A stretch of 64,000 nt of DNA from CABZJG01 sp902512685 (GCA_051201605.1 CP179201.1:2666001-2730000); one strand, 5' to 3'. Shown: positions 18,492-27,761, counted from the first letter of the stretch. Translations and numbers: made by a program. The notes: generated by a model from the letters alone, not told the origin.

Positions 18492-19654
18492 CAGCGCCGC
18501 CCGACAAAGGCATCAGTGATATCTTTTTGCGGTCTGCTGCGGGTAAAGGCCAAGAGCATGCCCATGGCAATTCCGCCCGCAATCAGCGAAGAGCCGCCGC
18601 AGCTGACAAAGGGCAACGTCATGCCCTTGGCCGGCAACAACCGCACCGCCACCCCGATATTAATCACCGCCTGCACGGTAAACATGCACACAAGACCCGC
18701 GCCCGCCAGCCGCACAAAGCTGTCCCGCTCGCGCATCAAACGCAGCAGAGAGCAGACAACAATGCCCGCATAAATGGCAATAATCAGACTGACCAAGACA
18801 AATCCGTATTCTTCAGCCGCCACCGCAATAATGAAATCCGTATGGGCATCCGGGAGCGACCATTTCACCTGTCCCTCGCCAACACCAACCCCGAAAAACC
18901 CGCCCTCTTGGATTGCGTTTGTGGCATATCCCAGTTGCGTATGCGGATCGATATCAGGCGACAAAAATCCATCAATCCTTCGCGCAAAATGCTCTGAAGC
19001 TGTGTAAATTCCCGCACCCGCAGCGACCACCAAGCCCGCCATTCCAACCAGTAAAACCATCGGAGCACCGGCGATGAAATACACCACTCCCCAACCGAAA
19101 AGGACCAAACAGGCCTGCCCAAAATCGGGCTGCAATATCAAAAGAATAGCAACGGTCACTGCCAGTAAAAAAGACCATAGCCGCCCTGGGGGGCCATGTA
19201 TCTCTTGCGCCGCAGACATCAGCCACGCGGTCACAACGATAAATCCCGGCTTTAAAAATTCCGAAGGTTGAAGACTTGCAAAGCCAAGCGCATACCAGCG
19301 CACTGATCCCTTGCCGAAATCAGTGCCGAAATATGGCAAAAGCGCAACCGCCACAAAGGCCGCTACAAACCCCAAAACCCCAAGCCTGCGAATGAGCCGG
19401 ATCGGAAGCATTGATCCGATCACCATGGCGCTTAGCCCTATGGCACCAAAAATCATCTGCCGCTCGACATAGTGAAACGGAGAAAATCCGTTTTTTTCCG
19501 CCAGCGGCGGCGAGGCCGCAAAGCCAAGCAATATCCCGATACTAAAAAGTAAAAAAACCGACGACAGGGTCCACTTGTCCACTGTTCGCCACCATTTGGA
19601 AATCACCGGTTCGCCGCGCGATACGGGAACCGAACCATACACCATCTCTGTCAT
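18491..19654 (-). CDS. ftsW: Septal peptidoglycan polymerase FtsW (SEDS)
   Basis: 387 residues with about ten transmembrane segments. FtsW polymerises lipid II at the septum together with FtsI. Family features: WYALGFASLQPSEFLKPGFIV in the fourth segment region, the loop GFLSPDIDPHTQLGYATNAIQEGGFFGVGVGEGQVKW (described by its ends), and PFVSCGGSSLIAGGIAMGMLL near the C-terminus. In most relatives ftsW directly follows murD; here about 4.1 kb holding three other genes separates them, so ftsW must have its own promoter or be read through opposite-strand genes. Its promoter should lie in 19655-19799, shared with the divergent flavoprotein gene. Confidence 0.96.
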   Translation of the reverse strand: MTEMVYGSVPVSRGEPVISKWWRTVDKWTLSSVFLLFSIGILLGFAASPPLAEKNGFSPFHYVERQMIFGAIGLSAMVIGSMLPIRLIRRLGVLGFVAAFVAVALLPYFGTDFGKGSVRWYALGFASLQPSEFLKPGFIVVTAWLMSAAQEIHGPPGRLWSFLLAVTVAILLILQPDFGQACLVLFGWGVVYFIAGAPMVLLVGMAGLVVAAGAGIYTASEHFARRIDGFLSPDIDPHTQLGYATNAIQEGGFFGVGVGEGQVKWSLPDAHTDFIIAVAAEEYGFVLVSLIIAIYAGIVVCSLLRLMRERDSFVRLAGAGLVCMFTVQAVINIGVAVRLLPAKGMTLPFVSCGGSSLIAGGIAMGMLLAFTRSRPQKDITDAFVGRR

Positions 19655-19799
19655 GGGCTCTGCCTAAACTGCCTCATCTCAAGGTCCTGCTCTTGTCCCA
19701 TTTTTGGGATCTTGCCGCTAAACTACGCAATCCGCGCGCTGAAAGCCAGAAAAAAGCTTTGCTCTTGTCAAATTGGCCAAAACCCGTCATCGGGCAGGT

Positions 19800-20990
19800 A
19801 TGCAATATGAAACCATTGTTTTGGGGGCCGGTGCAGCGGGATTGATGTGTGCGGCACAGGCGGGCGCATCTGTCTTGGTGATCGATCATGCGCGCGCACC
19901 GGGTGAAAAAATCCGCATCTCGGGCGGCGGGCGATGCAATTTCACCAATATCCACACAGCAGCTGACCGGTTTTTATCGCAAAACCCGCATTTTCACAAA
20001 AGCGCGCTCAGCCGGTATACCCAATGGGATTTTATTGATTTGATCCGCCAGCACGGCATTGCCTATCACGAAAAAACCCTTGGCCAGCTGTTTTGTGATG
20101 GCTCGTCCAAAGAGGTGGTGGCCATGCTGCGGGCCGAACTGAACCGCGCAGGCGCGGTGCTATGGCTGCAAACCTGCCTCAAAGAGCTGCGTAAAACCGA
20201 CCATGGCTTTGCCCTTCGGGTGCACAAAGACGGCGCCGATATCAATCTGAAATGCCGCCATTTGGTGGTGGCAACGGGCGGAAAATCCATTCCCAAAATG
20301 GGCGCGACCGGGCTGGCTTATGATATCGCGGATCAATTCGGTATCCCTTGCATTGAAACCCGCCCGGCGCTGGTGCCTTTGACGTTTTCAGATCAACGTT
20401 TCAAACCGCTGGCCGGCGTTTCGACACCAGTGCGCGTTTCAACCGCAAGCACCCATTTTTATGAAGCGCTGCTCTTTACCCATCGCGGGCTGTCAGGGCC
20501 CGCAATTTTGCAAATCTCATCCTTTTGGCGCGAAGGGCAAACCATCCACATCGACTTTCTGCGCGGCGGCGCCCTCTGCGACCAGCTGCGCGCCCAGCGC
20601 GCTGTGCACGGCCGCCGGCAGCTGAGCAGCGAGTTGGGCGGTTTTCTACCTGCACGGCTGGTCTCCCACCTGACCCCCGAGCTGGGCCTAAGCGGCACTC
20701 TGGCAGACCAATCTGACCGGCAGCTTGCGGCCCTGGAAGGCGCGCTGCGCGCCTGGCCCCTCACCCCCACTGGCTCCGAGGGCTACCGCACCGCCGAGGT
20801 CACCTTGGGCGGCATCGACACCGCCGCCCTGTCATCGAAAACCATGATGGCCAAAACTATAAAGGGGCTCTACTTTATCGGTGAAGCCGTGGATGTAACC
20901 GGCTGGCTAGGCGGTTATAATTTCCAATGGGCATGGTCATCAGGCTGGGCTGCGGCGCAGGCTATCAAAGCAGCGCCGGCCGAAGGCTGA
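19800..20990 (+). CDS. HI0933/BaiN-family NAD(P)/FAD-dependent oxidoreductase
   Basis: 396 residues. The N-terminal dinucleotide loop IVLGAGAAGLMCAAQAG, the family motif GEKIRISGGGRCNFTN and the C-terminal GLYFIGEAVDVTGWLGGYNFQWAWSSGWAA are clear. Members are flavoproteins of uncertain substrate; the family includes enzymes acting on double bonds of steroid-like or fatty substrates. The ATG at 19800 is preceded by GGGCAGG and begins just before the FAD loop, so it is preferred to a TTG at 19773. It is oriented against the dcw genes, divergent from ftsW, and its 3' end overlaps the convergent methyltransferase by 26 bases. Confidence 0.9.
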   Translation: MQYETIVLGAGAAGLMCAAQAGASVLVIDHARAPGEKIRISGGGRCNFTNIHTAADRFLSQNPHFHKSALSRYTQWDFIDLIRQHGIAYHEKTLGQLFCDGSSKEVVAMLRAELNRAGAVLWLQTCLKELRKTDHGFALRVHKDGADINLKCRHLVVATGGKSIPKMGATGLAYDIADQFGIPCIETRPALVPLTFSDQRFKPLAGVSTPVRVSTASTHFYEALLFTHRGLSGPAILQISSFWREGQTIHIDFLRGGALCDQLRAQRAVHGRRQLSSELGGFLPARLVSHLTPELGLSGTLADQSDRQLAALEGALRAWPLTPTGSEGYRTAEVTLGGIDTAALSSKTMMAKTIKGLYFIGEAVDVTGWLGGYNFQWAWSSGWAAAQAIKAAPAEG

Positions 20991-21726
20991 CAATAAGCTC
21001 GGGCGCATCATCGCTCACTTCTCGGCGATCCCAATCTCCATAGGCGTTCTCAACAGCCAGTCCTGCGGCTTTGGCCAAAGCGGTGATCTCGTCAAGCGTG
21101 GCAAACCGAAGCCGGCTGTGCGACACCAGACGCTCCTCTGGGCCAGCGCCCTGCCCGCCAAAGGCGTAATACTCTTCAAAACTGACAAATCCGGCGGATG
21201 CATCCAGCACATTATGCCAAACCCGGACGCGGCCGCCGCTGGGCAACTCAAGCTGCCGCTCCGAACGCTCCGGCGCCCAATTCAGCCATGCGCGCCGCGC
21301 TGGATTGCGTGTGTCGAATACGAACCGGCCCTCGGGCGTCAACAGACGCCGCACCGCCTTGAAATGCGCCAAAATCTCTGCGTCACTGCCCAGCTTTTGA
21401 AAGGCATGGCCCGTCATGTATATAAGCGCAAATTGCAGCTCTGGCGCAAAACCTTCTAAAATCCCCTGCCGCCAGATCACCCGGTCGCCGCCCGCGCGGC
21501 GGCGCGCCACATCCAGCATGGCTGCCGATGGATCAAGCCCATAAACCATATGGCCGCACTGCGCCGCCTCAACCGTCAGCGCGCCGGTCCCGCAGCCCAC
21601 ATCCAAAATCGGCCCCTCTGCCCGGCCCGCCAGATCAAGGTAATACTCCCAATCCACTCCCCGCGCGTTCAAAAGATCATAAAGAGCCACCAACTTTGGG
21701 GCCTCATAACACTTTTTTCCAATCAT
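20965..21726 (-). CDS. Class I SAM-dependent methyltransferase
   Basis: 253 residues. Motif I ILDVGCGTGALTVEAA and a following acidic-end strand VYGLDPSAAMLDVAR mark a Rossmann methyltransferase; GRFVFDTRNP gives the later beta strands. The substrate is unknown. The start at 21726 has AAGGAG 5 bases upstream; an in-frame ATG at 21774 lacks one. Same strand as the dcw genes but sits in the insertion between murD and ftsW, and its stop lies inside the end of the convergent flavoprotein gene. Confidence 0.88.
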   Translation of the reverse strand: MIGKKCYEAPKLVALYDLLNARGVDWEYYLDLAGRAEGPILDVGCGTGALTVEAAQCGHMVYGLDPSAAMLDVARRRAGGDRVIWRQGILEGFAPELQFALIYMTGHAFQKLGSDAEILAHFKAVRRLLTPEGRFVFDTRNPARRAWLNWAPERSERQLELPSGGRVRVWHNVLDASAGFVSFEEYYAFGGQGAGPEERLVSHSRLRFATLDEITALAKAAGLAVENAYGDWDRREVSDDAPELIVSLRPALL

Positions 21727-21782
21727 CCGCTCCTTCAAAAATACCGCGCCCCTGCCGAACCTAAAACAATCCAAACCACTGA

Positions 21783-21804
21783 TTTTTTCTTTGCAAAAAT
21801 ACTC
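21783..21804. repeat. Dispersed intergenic motif, copy 2
   Basis: Matches 21 of 22 bases of the motif at 6201-6222 (six T, CTTTGC, AAAATACTC). It lies just upstream of the methyltransferase gene. The gap 21727-22135 also holds a hairpin at 21816-21831 and the left 76-bp repeat. Confidence 0.5.
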
Positions 21805-21815
21805 ACGAAAACACT

Positions 21816-21831
21816 CTGCGCATGTGCGCAG
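21816..21831. repeat. Perfect short hairpin
   Basis: CTGCGC ATGT GCGCAG, a 6-bp perfect stem with 4-base loop, no T tract. It may be a weak stop between the methyltransferase promoter side and the MFS cassette; role not known. Confidence 0.45.
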
Positions 21832-21933
21832 CCTCTCGCTGCCAAAATATGACAGTGAACCCTAGCATCTTGTAAGCCAATTTTCAGCCTAGAAAACGGG
21901 CAAAGTTCCGCAATGACCAAAATGTTCTACCGT

Positions 21934-22009
21934 AAAATCCCACCTGCGCGAAACTGCCGCGATACCGACGCAATACAGACATTGTTTTTTGGCCTATTTT
22001 GCAGCCAAA
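21934..22009. repeat. 76-bp direct repeat, left copy (with murD-tail remnant)
   Basis: 69 of 76 bases match 23691-23766 in the same orientation. Read on the minus strand the end encodes a LAAK-stop, a diverged version of the LAAQ-stop that ends murD in the right copy. The two copies bracket the MFS gene. Typical of a duplicated target or recombination site, or of a dispersed element. Confidence 0.85.
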
Positions 22010-22135
22010 TGCCCAAGGTGCGGACTAAGCCGTCGTTTGCTGCGCTTCTTCGAACGACCGCTTTAGGGCAGGCAGGATCGATGTCAGCTCTATCGAGGTA
22101 TTGCGCAAATTGCCTGCAAAGACCAAGATGCAACC

Positions 22136-23425
22136 ATGGCAACCGAATTAAAGTTCTCTTTCGCTGCGCTGGCCGGTCCGGCGAGACGGCACATCCGGGT
22201 ATTTCAGGTACACCAGTTTCTCGATCGTTTTGCGATGGGTTTGACGGTTACCGTTGTTGCACTGGCGTTGAGCGATCGAGGCATGGACCTCTTTCAGATT
22301 TCCCTACTTTTTGGGGTCTATTCACTGACAACCATGGCGATGGAACTGCCGTTCGGTGGATTGGCCGACACTATTGGGCGCAAGCCAGTTTTTCTTGCCG
22401 CGGTCGTTGCCAGCGTGGTCTCACTCGTACTCTTTCTGTCGACAAGCGATTTCCATGTTCTCGCGCTTTCATTTGTCTTCATCGGGTTTGGACGTGCGCT
22501 ACGGTCGGGCACACTCGACGCTTGGTTCGTTGAAACTTTCAAAGCCGCTGCGCCAAATGTGGATATTCAACCCGCTCTTGCAAAAGCACAATGGGCCAAT
22601 GCCATGGGCTTGGCGGTGGGGGCTGTTTTTGGGGGGCTTCTGCCCGATCTTTTAGGCTCGGGGGCAACGAGACTGGGTTTCAGTGTCTATGATGTTTCTT
22701 ATGCAGCGAGTTTGGCAGTGATGCTTGGCGTGTTCATCTACACATTGTTTGTTATTGTAGAGAGACCACGCCCGCTGAACCCCCAAGCTCTTAAACAGGG
22801 GTTTACAACTGTTCCACTGGTGATCAAAGATGCGAGTCTTATCGCCCTTAGAAATCCGGCGTTGCTGGTGCTTTTTTCAGCTTTGGTGTTTTTTCTCATG
22901 GCGACCAATCCAGTCGAGGTAATCTGGCCGACCCATGCAAAGCCAATGCTGGAAGAAGGCTATGCAAACACGGTCATTGGTATCCTGACCACTGTCTATT
23001 TTGTCTCAATCGCGTTTGGCGCGTCGCTGTCCCCTCACATCAGCCGGGTTTTCAAACGCCGGCATGCAACGACACTTGCGGCGGCGTTTGCAGGTCTGGC
23101 AGGTCTTCAGATCGCTCTGGCTTTACAAAGCAGCATCATCGGCTTTGTTGCAGTTTTCATCCTATATTCTGTTTTCCTTGGCGTTTCAGAGACGCCAGCC
23201 AGCAGTATTCTGCATAGATGTGTTAAGGACCACCAGCGATCCACAATACTGTCTCTGAGGTCGCTGATGCAGCAACTGGGCGCAGCTTTGGGCCTGATTT
23301 TGGCCGGCGCTATCGCTGAGGTCTACGCCGCACCCACAGCTTGGATGGTCGGCGCCATGTTTCTTGTGGTCGCCGTGTTTCTGATCATCATCTTCGCCGA
23401 ACGGTTCACTTCAAAGATTGAATAG
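22136..23425 (+). CDS. Major facilitator superfamily transporter
   Basis: 429 residues, about twelve hydrophobic segments in two halves. MFS motif A is recognisable between segments 2 and 3 (FGGLADTIGRKPVFLAAVV) and a second-half loop SRVFKRRHATTLAAAFAG corresponds to its duplicate. Probably a proton-driven exporter of small molecules; substrate unknown. It begins with an N-terminal cytoplasmic tail (MATELKFSFAALAGPARRH). It is transcribed opposite to the surrounding dcw genes and sits between two 76-bp direct repeats, so it is probably an acquired cassette. Confidence 0.88.
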   Translation: MATELKFSFAALAGPARRHIRVFQVHQFLDRFAMGLTVTVVALALSDRGMDLFQISLLFGVYSLTTMAMELPFGGLADTIGRKPVFLAAVVASVVSLVLFLSTSDFHVLALSFVFIGFGRALRSGTLDAWFVETFKAAAPNVDIQPALAKAQWANAMGLAVGAVFGGLLPDLLGSGATRLGFSVYDVSYAASLAVMLGVFIYTLFVIVERPRPLNPQALKQGFTTVPLVIKDASLIALRNPALLVLFSALVFFLMATNPVEVIWPTHAKPMLEEGYANTVIGILTTVYFVSIAFGASLSPHISRVFKRRHATTLAAAFAGLAGLQIALALQSSIIGFVAVFILYSVFLGVSETPASSILHRCVKDHQRSTILSLRSLMQQLGAALGLILAGAIAEVYAAPTAWMVGAMFLVVAVFLIIIFAERFTSKIE

Positions 23426-23690
23426 CGACCATTCGTCCGACATTCAGGGTTTCGCATAAAGGGCTAAAAGTAGATATTAGAAGCTCGCCCACTTTAGAGG
23501 TCCTGACCCTAGATTGTTCAAAAGTACGTGTAATTTCAATCGCGTTCAATACTAAGTGATCATGCTTCAAGAATTTACAAAGCTTGAGGGTCAGCTTAGA
23601 GATTTTTATAGCACAGAAAGTACGCTTTTTCACTTTAAAACTGTTCTCTTTAAGACTAGGAAAATTAGCCTTTCGAGCTGAATCTGGCCC
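23426..23690. other. AT-richer non-coding arm of the MFS cassette
   Basis: No convincing gene. One inverted pair, CTGACCCT at 23503-23510 and AGGGTCAG at 23587-23594, is separated by 76 bases. The segment between the MFS stop and the right 76-bp repeat otherwise shows no recognised signal. Confidence 0.5.
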
Positions 23691-23766
23691 AAAATCACAC
23701 CTGCGCGAAACTGCCGCGATACCGGCGCAATACCGACAGTGTTTTTTGGCCTATTGGGCGGCCAAA
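23691..23766. repeat. 76-bp direct repeat, right copy (overlaps murD 3' end)
   Basis: Partner of 21934-22009. The last 16 bases lie inside the coding end of murD (its stop is at 23751-23753) and the remaining 60 are downstream of murD. The core contains TGCGC...GCGCA and GCCG...CGGC complementary arms, so this copy can fold better than the left one. Confidence 0.85.
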
Positions 23767-25154
23767 AGGCGCTGCACTTCGGCGATAAAATCATCGCCGC
23801 GCTGCTCGAAATTATCGTATTGGTCAAAGCTGGCCGCCGCCGGTGCAAGCAGTATGGTCTCGCCCGGTTCTGCCTCTTCTATCGCTTGCGCAACAGCGGA
23901 TTGCATGGTCGTGCAAACTGCACTGGGGCAGCTCAGCTGACGGGCAAACTCTGCCGCCTCGCGGCCAATCACATAGGCTTTGATCACAGGCCTAAGGGCT
24001 GCATTAAGCGGCTCAAGGCCGCCGTCTTTTTGCAAACCCCCGCAAATCCAGCGCACTTTATCAAAGGCCGCCAACGCATTGGCCGCGCTGGCCAGATTGG
24101 TGGCCTTGCTATCGTTGATAAAGCGCAGACCGCCTTCCTCGGCGATCAGTTGCGAGCGATGTGCGAGCCCTTGAAAACTGGCCAGAGCCTCGGCAATCGC
24201 CTTGGGGCTAATCCCCACGGCCCGGCAGGCGGCATAAGCGGCGCAAGCATTTTGGTGATTATGCGCCCCGGCAAGTCCGGGCAGGTCCCGCAAATCCATA
24301 GAAGCGATTTGCCGCCCTTTGCGCATTTCGGATAAAAATCCTTTGCGGGCATAGACTTGCCATCCCGGTCCGATCAGTTTTTGGCCTGATGAAATACGGA
24401 TCACCCGATCATCATTGGCGCTTTCAGACAGTTGGCCTGCTAAAAAAATCCCCGCCGGTTCATCCACACCGATGACTGCCCGATCCGGGCCGCCTTCGGC
24501 AAAGAGCCGCCGTTTGGCAGCAAAATAGCCGCCCTCTCCGCCATGGCGGTCCAGATGATCAGGGCTTAAGTTGGTAAAAACGCCTACATCCGGGGTCAGC
24601 GAGCGGGCCAGCTCGGTCTGGTAGCTTGACAGCTCAAGCACCACCACCTCGCCGTCAGTTGCCGGATCAAGATCAAGCACCCCGCGGCCAATGTTGCCCG
24701 CCAGTTGGCTGGGCCATCCGACTTGGGTCAGAATGTGATGGATCAACGCGCTGGTGGTGGATTTTCCGTTTGAGCCGGTGACCGCAATAATCTTTGGCAG
24801 GCTTTGAAAATTATCCCAGGCCCGACTGGAAAAAGACCTAAAAAACACACCAATATCATTGTCTACCGGCACCCCGGCCGCCAACGCTGCAGCAATGACA
24901 GGGTGCGCTTTGGGGTAAAGATGCGCAATCCCCGGGCTTACGACACAAAGCGCAATTTCTGACCAATCGCGCAGACGCCCAAGATCCGAAAGCGCAAGCC
25001 CAGCATCCCGCGCCGCGCCCCTGGCCTGTTCACCATCATCCCAAGCGAGCACCTCGGCGCCGCCTGCAATCAAAGCACGGGCAGCAGAAAGACCACTGCG
25101 GCCAAGCCCCAGAACGGCCACTTTCAACCCTGATACACCTTGCGCTGCGATCAT
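23751..25154 (-). CDS. murD: UDP-MurNAc-L-alanine--D-glutamate ligase MurD
   Basis: 467 residues. MurD adds D-Glu to UDP-MurNAc-L-Ala. N-terminal KVAVLGLGRSGLSAARAL, ATP loop IAVTGSNGKSTTSALIHHIL, NLSPDHLDRHGG and C-terminal FINDSKATNLASAANAL are present, the last with the Mur-ligase KATN signature. Its last codons fall within the right 76-bp repeat. ftsW, expected next, is displaced 4.1 kb. It follows mraY by 109 bases, a looser spacing than the upstream genes. Confidence 0.97.
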   Translation of the reverse strand: MIAAQGVSGLKVAVLGLGRSGLSAARALIAGGAEVLAWDDGEQARGAARDAGLALSDLGRLRDWSEIALCVVSPGIAHLYPKAHPVIAAALAAGVPVDNDIGVFFRSFSSRAWDNFQSLPKIIAVTGSNGKSTTSALIHHILTQVGWPSQLAGNIGRGVLDLDPATDGEVVVLELSSYQTELARSLTPDVGVFTNLSPDHLDRHGGEGGYFAAKRRLFAEGGPDRAVIGVDEPAGIFLAGQLSESANDDRVIRISSGQKLIGPGWQVYARKGFLSEMRKGRQIASMDLRDLPGLAGAHNHQNACAAYAACRAVGISPKAIAEALASFQGLAHRSQLIAEEGGLRFINDSKATNLASAANALAAFDKVRWICGGLQKDGGLEPLNAALRPVIKAYVIGREAAEFARQLSCPSAVCTTMQSAVAQAIEEAEPGETILLAPAAASFDQYDNFEQRGDDFIAEVQRLLAAQ

Positions 25155-25263
25155 CTATTTACCCGCTTGTGATCTCTTTTCTTACGTCTTGGCTAACCGA
25201 TTTTGTAGCCGTTGACCAGTTATCTTACCGCCAACAACCGAACCAGTGCATGCGCAGAAACCT

Positions 25264-26346
25264 TTAGCGCACTTTCAGTGTCGCAAGCCCGATCATTGCC
25301 AGAATTAAAGCAATAATCCAGAAGCGGATCACGATGGTTGGCTCTGCCCAGCCCTTTTTTTCATAGTGGTGATGAATAGGCGCCATTAAAAAAATACGTT
25401 TACTTGTGAGCTTGAAATACCCGACCTGAATAATCACAGAAAGAGCTTCGACAACGAATAAACCACCAATGATGGCCCAAACAATTTCATGTTTGGTAGA
25501 GACTGCAACCGCGCCAAGTGCGCCGCCCAAGGCCAGGGAACCAGTGTCGCCCATAAACACCGCAGCAGGGGGGGCATTATACCATAAAAACCCCATGCCG
25601 CCGCCGATCAAGCCCGCGCAAAAGATTAAAATCTCGCCGGTCCCGGGCACATAATGCACATCAAGATATTGCGTAAAGTCAACACGGCCCACCGCATAGG
25701 CAATAACGCCCAGCGCGCCGGCGGCAATCATGACCGGCATAATCGCCAGCCCGTCCAACCCGTCAGTTAAATTCACAGCATTCGCCGAGCCGACAATGAC
25801 CAACATCGAAAAGGGTAAAAAGACATATCCCATGTTCAAAAGCAGATCTTTGAAAATTGGCAGAGCCATTTTGTTCTGCAGAGCCTCTGGATGATGCGCG
25901 GTTGCCCAATAGGCCGCAATTGCCGCAATAACAAAGCCGAGCAGTAACCTAAGCCATCCGGGAACCCCTTTCGCACTTTGTTTGCTGACTTTGGCATAAT
26001 CATCCGCAAAGCCGATCAGACCAAATGAAAAGGTCACGAACAATACAATCCAAACAAAGGCATTATCAAGCCGCGCCCAAAGCAAGCTTGAGCTTAAAAC
26101 AGCAAGTAAAATCAAAAGGCCACCCATTGTTGGGGTGCCGGCCTTTGCAAAGTGGCTCTCAGGGCCATCAGCGCGGATTGGTTGACCTTTGCCTTGCGTC
26201 CGGCGCAAAACGTTGATCAATGGGCGACCAAAGATAAATCCAAAAATCAAGGCCGTGAAAAAAGCCCCACCCGCCCGAAAAGTGATATACCGAAAAAGGT
26301 TGAACGCATCACCGCCATCCGACAGAGCTGTCAGCCAATATAGCAT
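25264..26346 (-). CDS. mraY: Phospho-N-acetylmuramoyl-pentapeptide transferase MraY
   Basis: 360 residues with about ten transmembrane helices. MraY transfers phospho-MurNAc-pentapeptide to undecaprenyl phosphate, making lipid I. Catalytic Asp pair in IGFADDYAKVSKQSAKG, NAVNLTDGLDGLA, and the C-terminal MAPIHHHYEKKGW (HHH motif) are all visible. 17 bases follow murF, so the two are probably one unit. Confidence 0.97.
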   Translation of the reverse strand: MLYWLTALSDGGDAFNLFRYITFRAGGAFFTALIFGFIFGRPLINVLRRTQGKGQPIRADGPESHFAKAGTPTMGGLLILLAVLSSSLLWARLDNAFVWIVLFVTFSFGLIGFADDYAKVSKQSAKGVPGWLRLLLGFVIAAIAAYWATAHHPEALQNKMALPIFKDLLLNMGYVFLPFSMLVIVGSANAVNLTDGLDGLAIMPVMIAAGALGVIAYAVGRVDFTQYLDVHYVPGTGEILIFCAGLIGGGMGFLWYNAPPAAVFMGDTGSLALGGALGAVAVSTKHEIVWAIIGGLFVVEALSVIIQVGYFKLTSKRIFLMAPIHHHYEKKGWAEPTIVIRFWIIALILAMIGLATLKVR

Positions 26347-26363
26347 TATCTATCTCCTTGCGG

Positions 26364-27761
26364 TTACCTACTGCCCGCGTCTGGTTTCGAGTGACCTAAT
26401 TTACGCATTTCGTCAACCACTTGCTGCAATCCCATGCTTAGAGAAGCCTTCACCAAGACACAGTCATTTTGCTTTAGCAAATCATGGCAGGCTTTGGCCA
26501 TCTCATCGCTACGGGTAAAGTGAACCCCGCGCGTGTGGTGGGGCAATGCATCGTGAAGGGCCCGCATCAACGGGCCAACGGTGTGAATCTGATCCAGCGA
26601 GCCAAGCGCTGGCCATTGCGCAAGCGCGCGGTGCTGATCAACCTCATTGGCTCCAAGCTCTTTCATATCGCCCAAAAAAGCAATCCGGCGGGGCGCGCTC
26701 GACGCCGAAATCATATCCAGCGCAGCCCGCATTGACGCTGGATTGGCGTTATATGCGTCGTCGATTAAATCCACAGCCCCATCACCAAACATAATCTTTT
26801 CACGCGCGCCGCGCCCGAAGCCGGGACGCCAAGTTTCCAACGCTTCGAGGGCTTTAGCTAGGTCCGCCCCGACGCGCTGCACCGCCAAGAGAGCAGCCAA
26901 AGCGTTCATTGCAAAATGCCGTCCCAGAGTATTTAGGCGCATTGCATGTTTTTGCCCGCAGAGTAAAATCTCTGCCAAGGTTGTATTGCCGGTTTGCTCG
27001 AGTTTTAGCACTTGCGCATCCGAGCTGGCAGTTCCAAACCAAACGGCTTTGCACCCATATTTTTCCGCCTCATGCCGCAGCACGCCCGCTGTTTCGATCT
27101 CGGCATTGAGAACCGCAATTCCATCAGGTTGCAGCCCGCTCATCAGCGCCGCTTTTTCACCCGCGATTTCTGAAACATCACGAAAGGCCTCAAGATGGGC
27201 TTCTGCAACTGTCGTTACCACAGCAACATCCGGTCGCGCCTGCTGCGCAAGAGGCGCAATTTCACCTGGGTGGTTCATGCCGATCTCGATCACGGCAAAA
27301 TCTACGTCGCGCGCCATTCGAGCCAGTGTTAGCGGCACGCCCCAGTGGTTATTATAGCTGGCCACAGAGGCATGGGTAATGCCTTGTTCGGCGAACATCT
27401 CTCGCAGCATTTCTTTGGTGGATGTCTTTCCTGCCGAGCCGGTGATGGCCACAACCTTTGCTGATGTGCGATCCCGCGCGGCGCGGCCCAAATCCTCTAG
27501 GCCTTGCTGAACATCCGCGACGGTCAGCAACGGCGCATCCGCAGAAACCCCCGGCGGCGCCCGTGATACCAATGCAGCACAAGCGCCCTTGGCCAGTGCA
27601 TCAGCCACAAATTCGTGCCCATCACGGGCCGCATTCAATGCAACAAATAAATCGCCTGTCTGCAAGCTGCGACTATCAATCGACACGCCCGAAGCCGTCC
27701 AATCGGTGGTGGTGGTACCGCCAGTTGCCCGCGTGGCCTCGGCTGCAGTCCAAAGCGTCAT
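26364..27761 (-). CDS. murF: UDP-MurNAc-tripeptide--D-Ala-D-Ala ligase MurF
   Basis: 465 residues. MurF adds the D-Ala-D-Ala dipeptide. The Mur-ligase ATP loop VVAITGSAGKTSTKEML, VIEIGMNHPGEI and DLIDDAYNANPASMRAAL are clear. The start overlaps the murE stop by 4 bases (ATGA), indicating coupling. Confidence 0.97.
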   Translation of the reverse strand: MTLWTAAEATRATGGTTTTDWTASGVSIDSRSLQTGDLFVALNAARDGHEFVADALAKGACAALVSRAPPGVSADAPLLTVADVQQGLEDLGRAARDRTSAKVVAITGSAGKTSTKEMLREMFAEQGITHASVASYNNHWGVPLTLARMARDVDFAVIEIGMNHPGEIAPLAQQARPDVAVVTTVAEAHLEAFRDVSEIAGEKAALMSGLQPDGIAVLNAEIETAGVLRHEAEKYGCKAVWFGTASSDAQVLKLEQTGNTTLAEILLCGQKHAMRLNTLGRHFAMNALAALLAVQRVGADLAKALEALETWRPGFGRGAREKIMFGDGAVDLIDDAYNANPASMRAALDMISASSAPRRIAFLGDMKELGANEVDQHRALAQWPALGSLDQIHTVGPLMRALHDALPHHTRGVHFTRSDEMAKACHDLLKQNDCVLVKASLSMGLQQVVDEMRKLGHSKPDAGSR

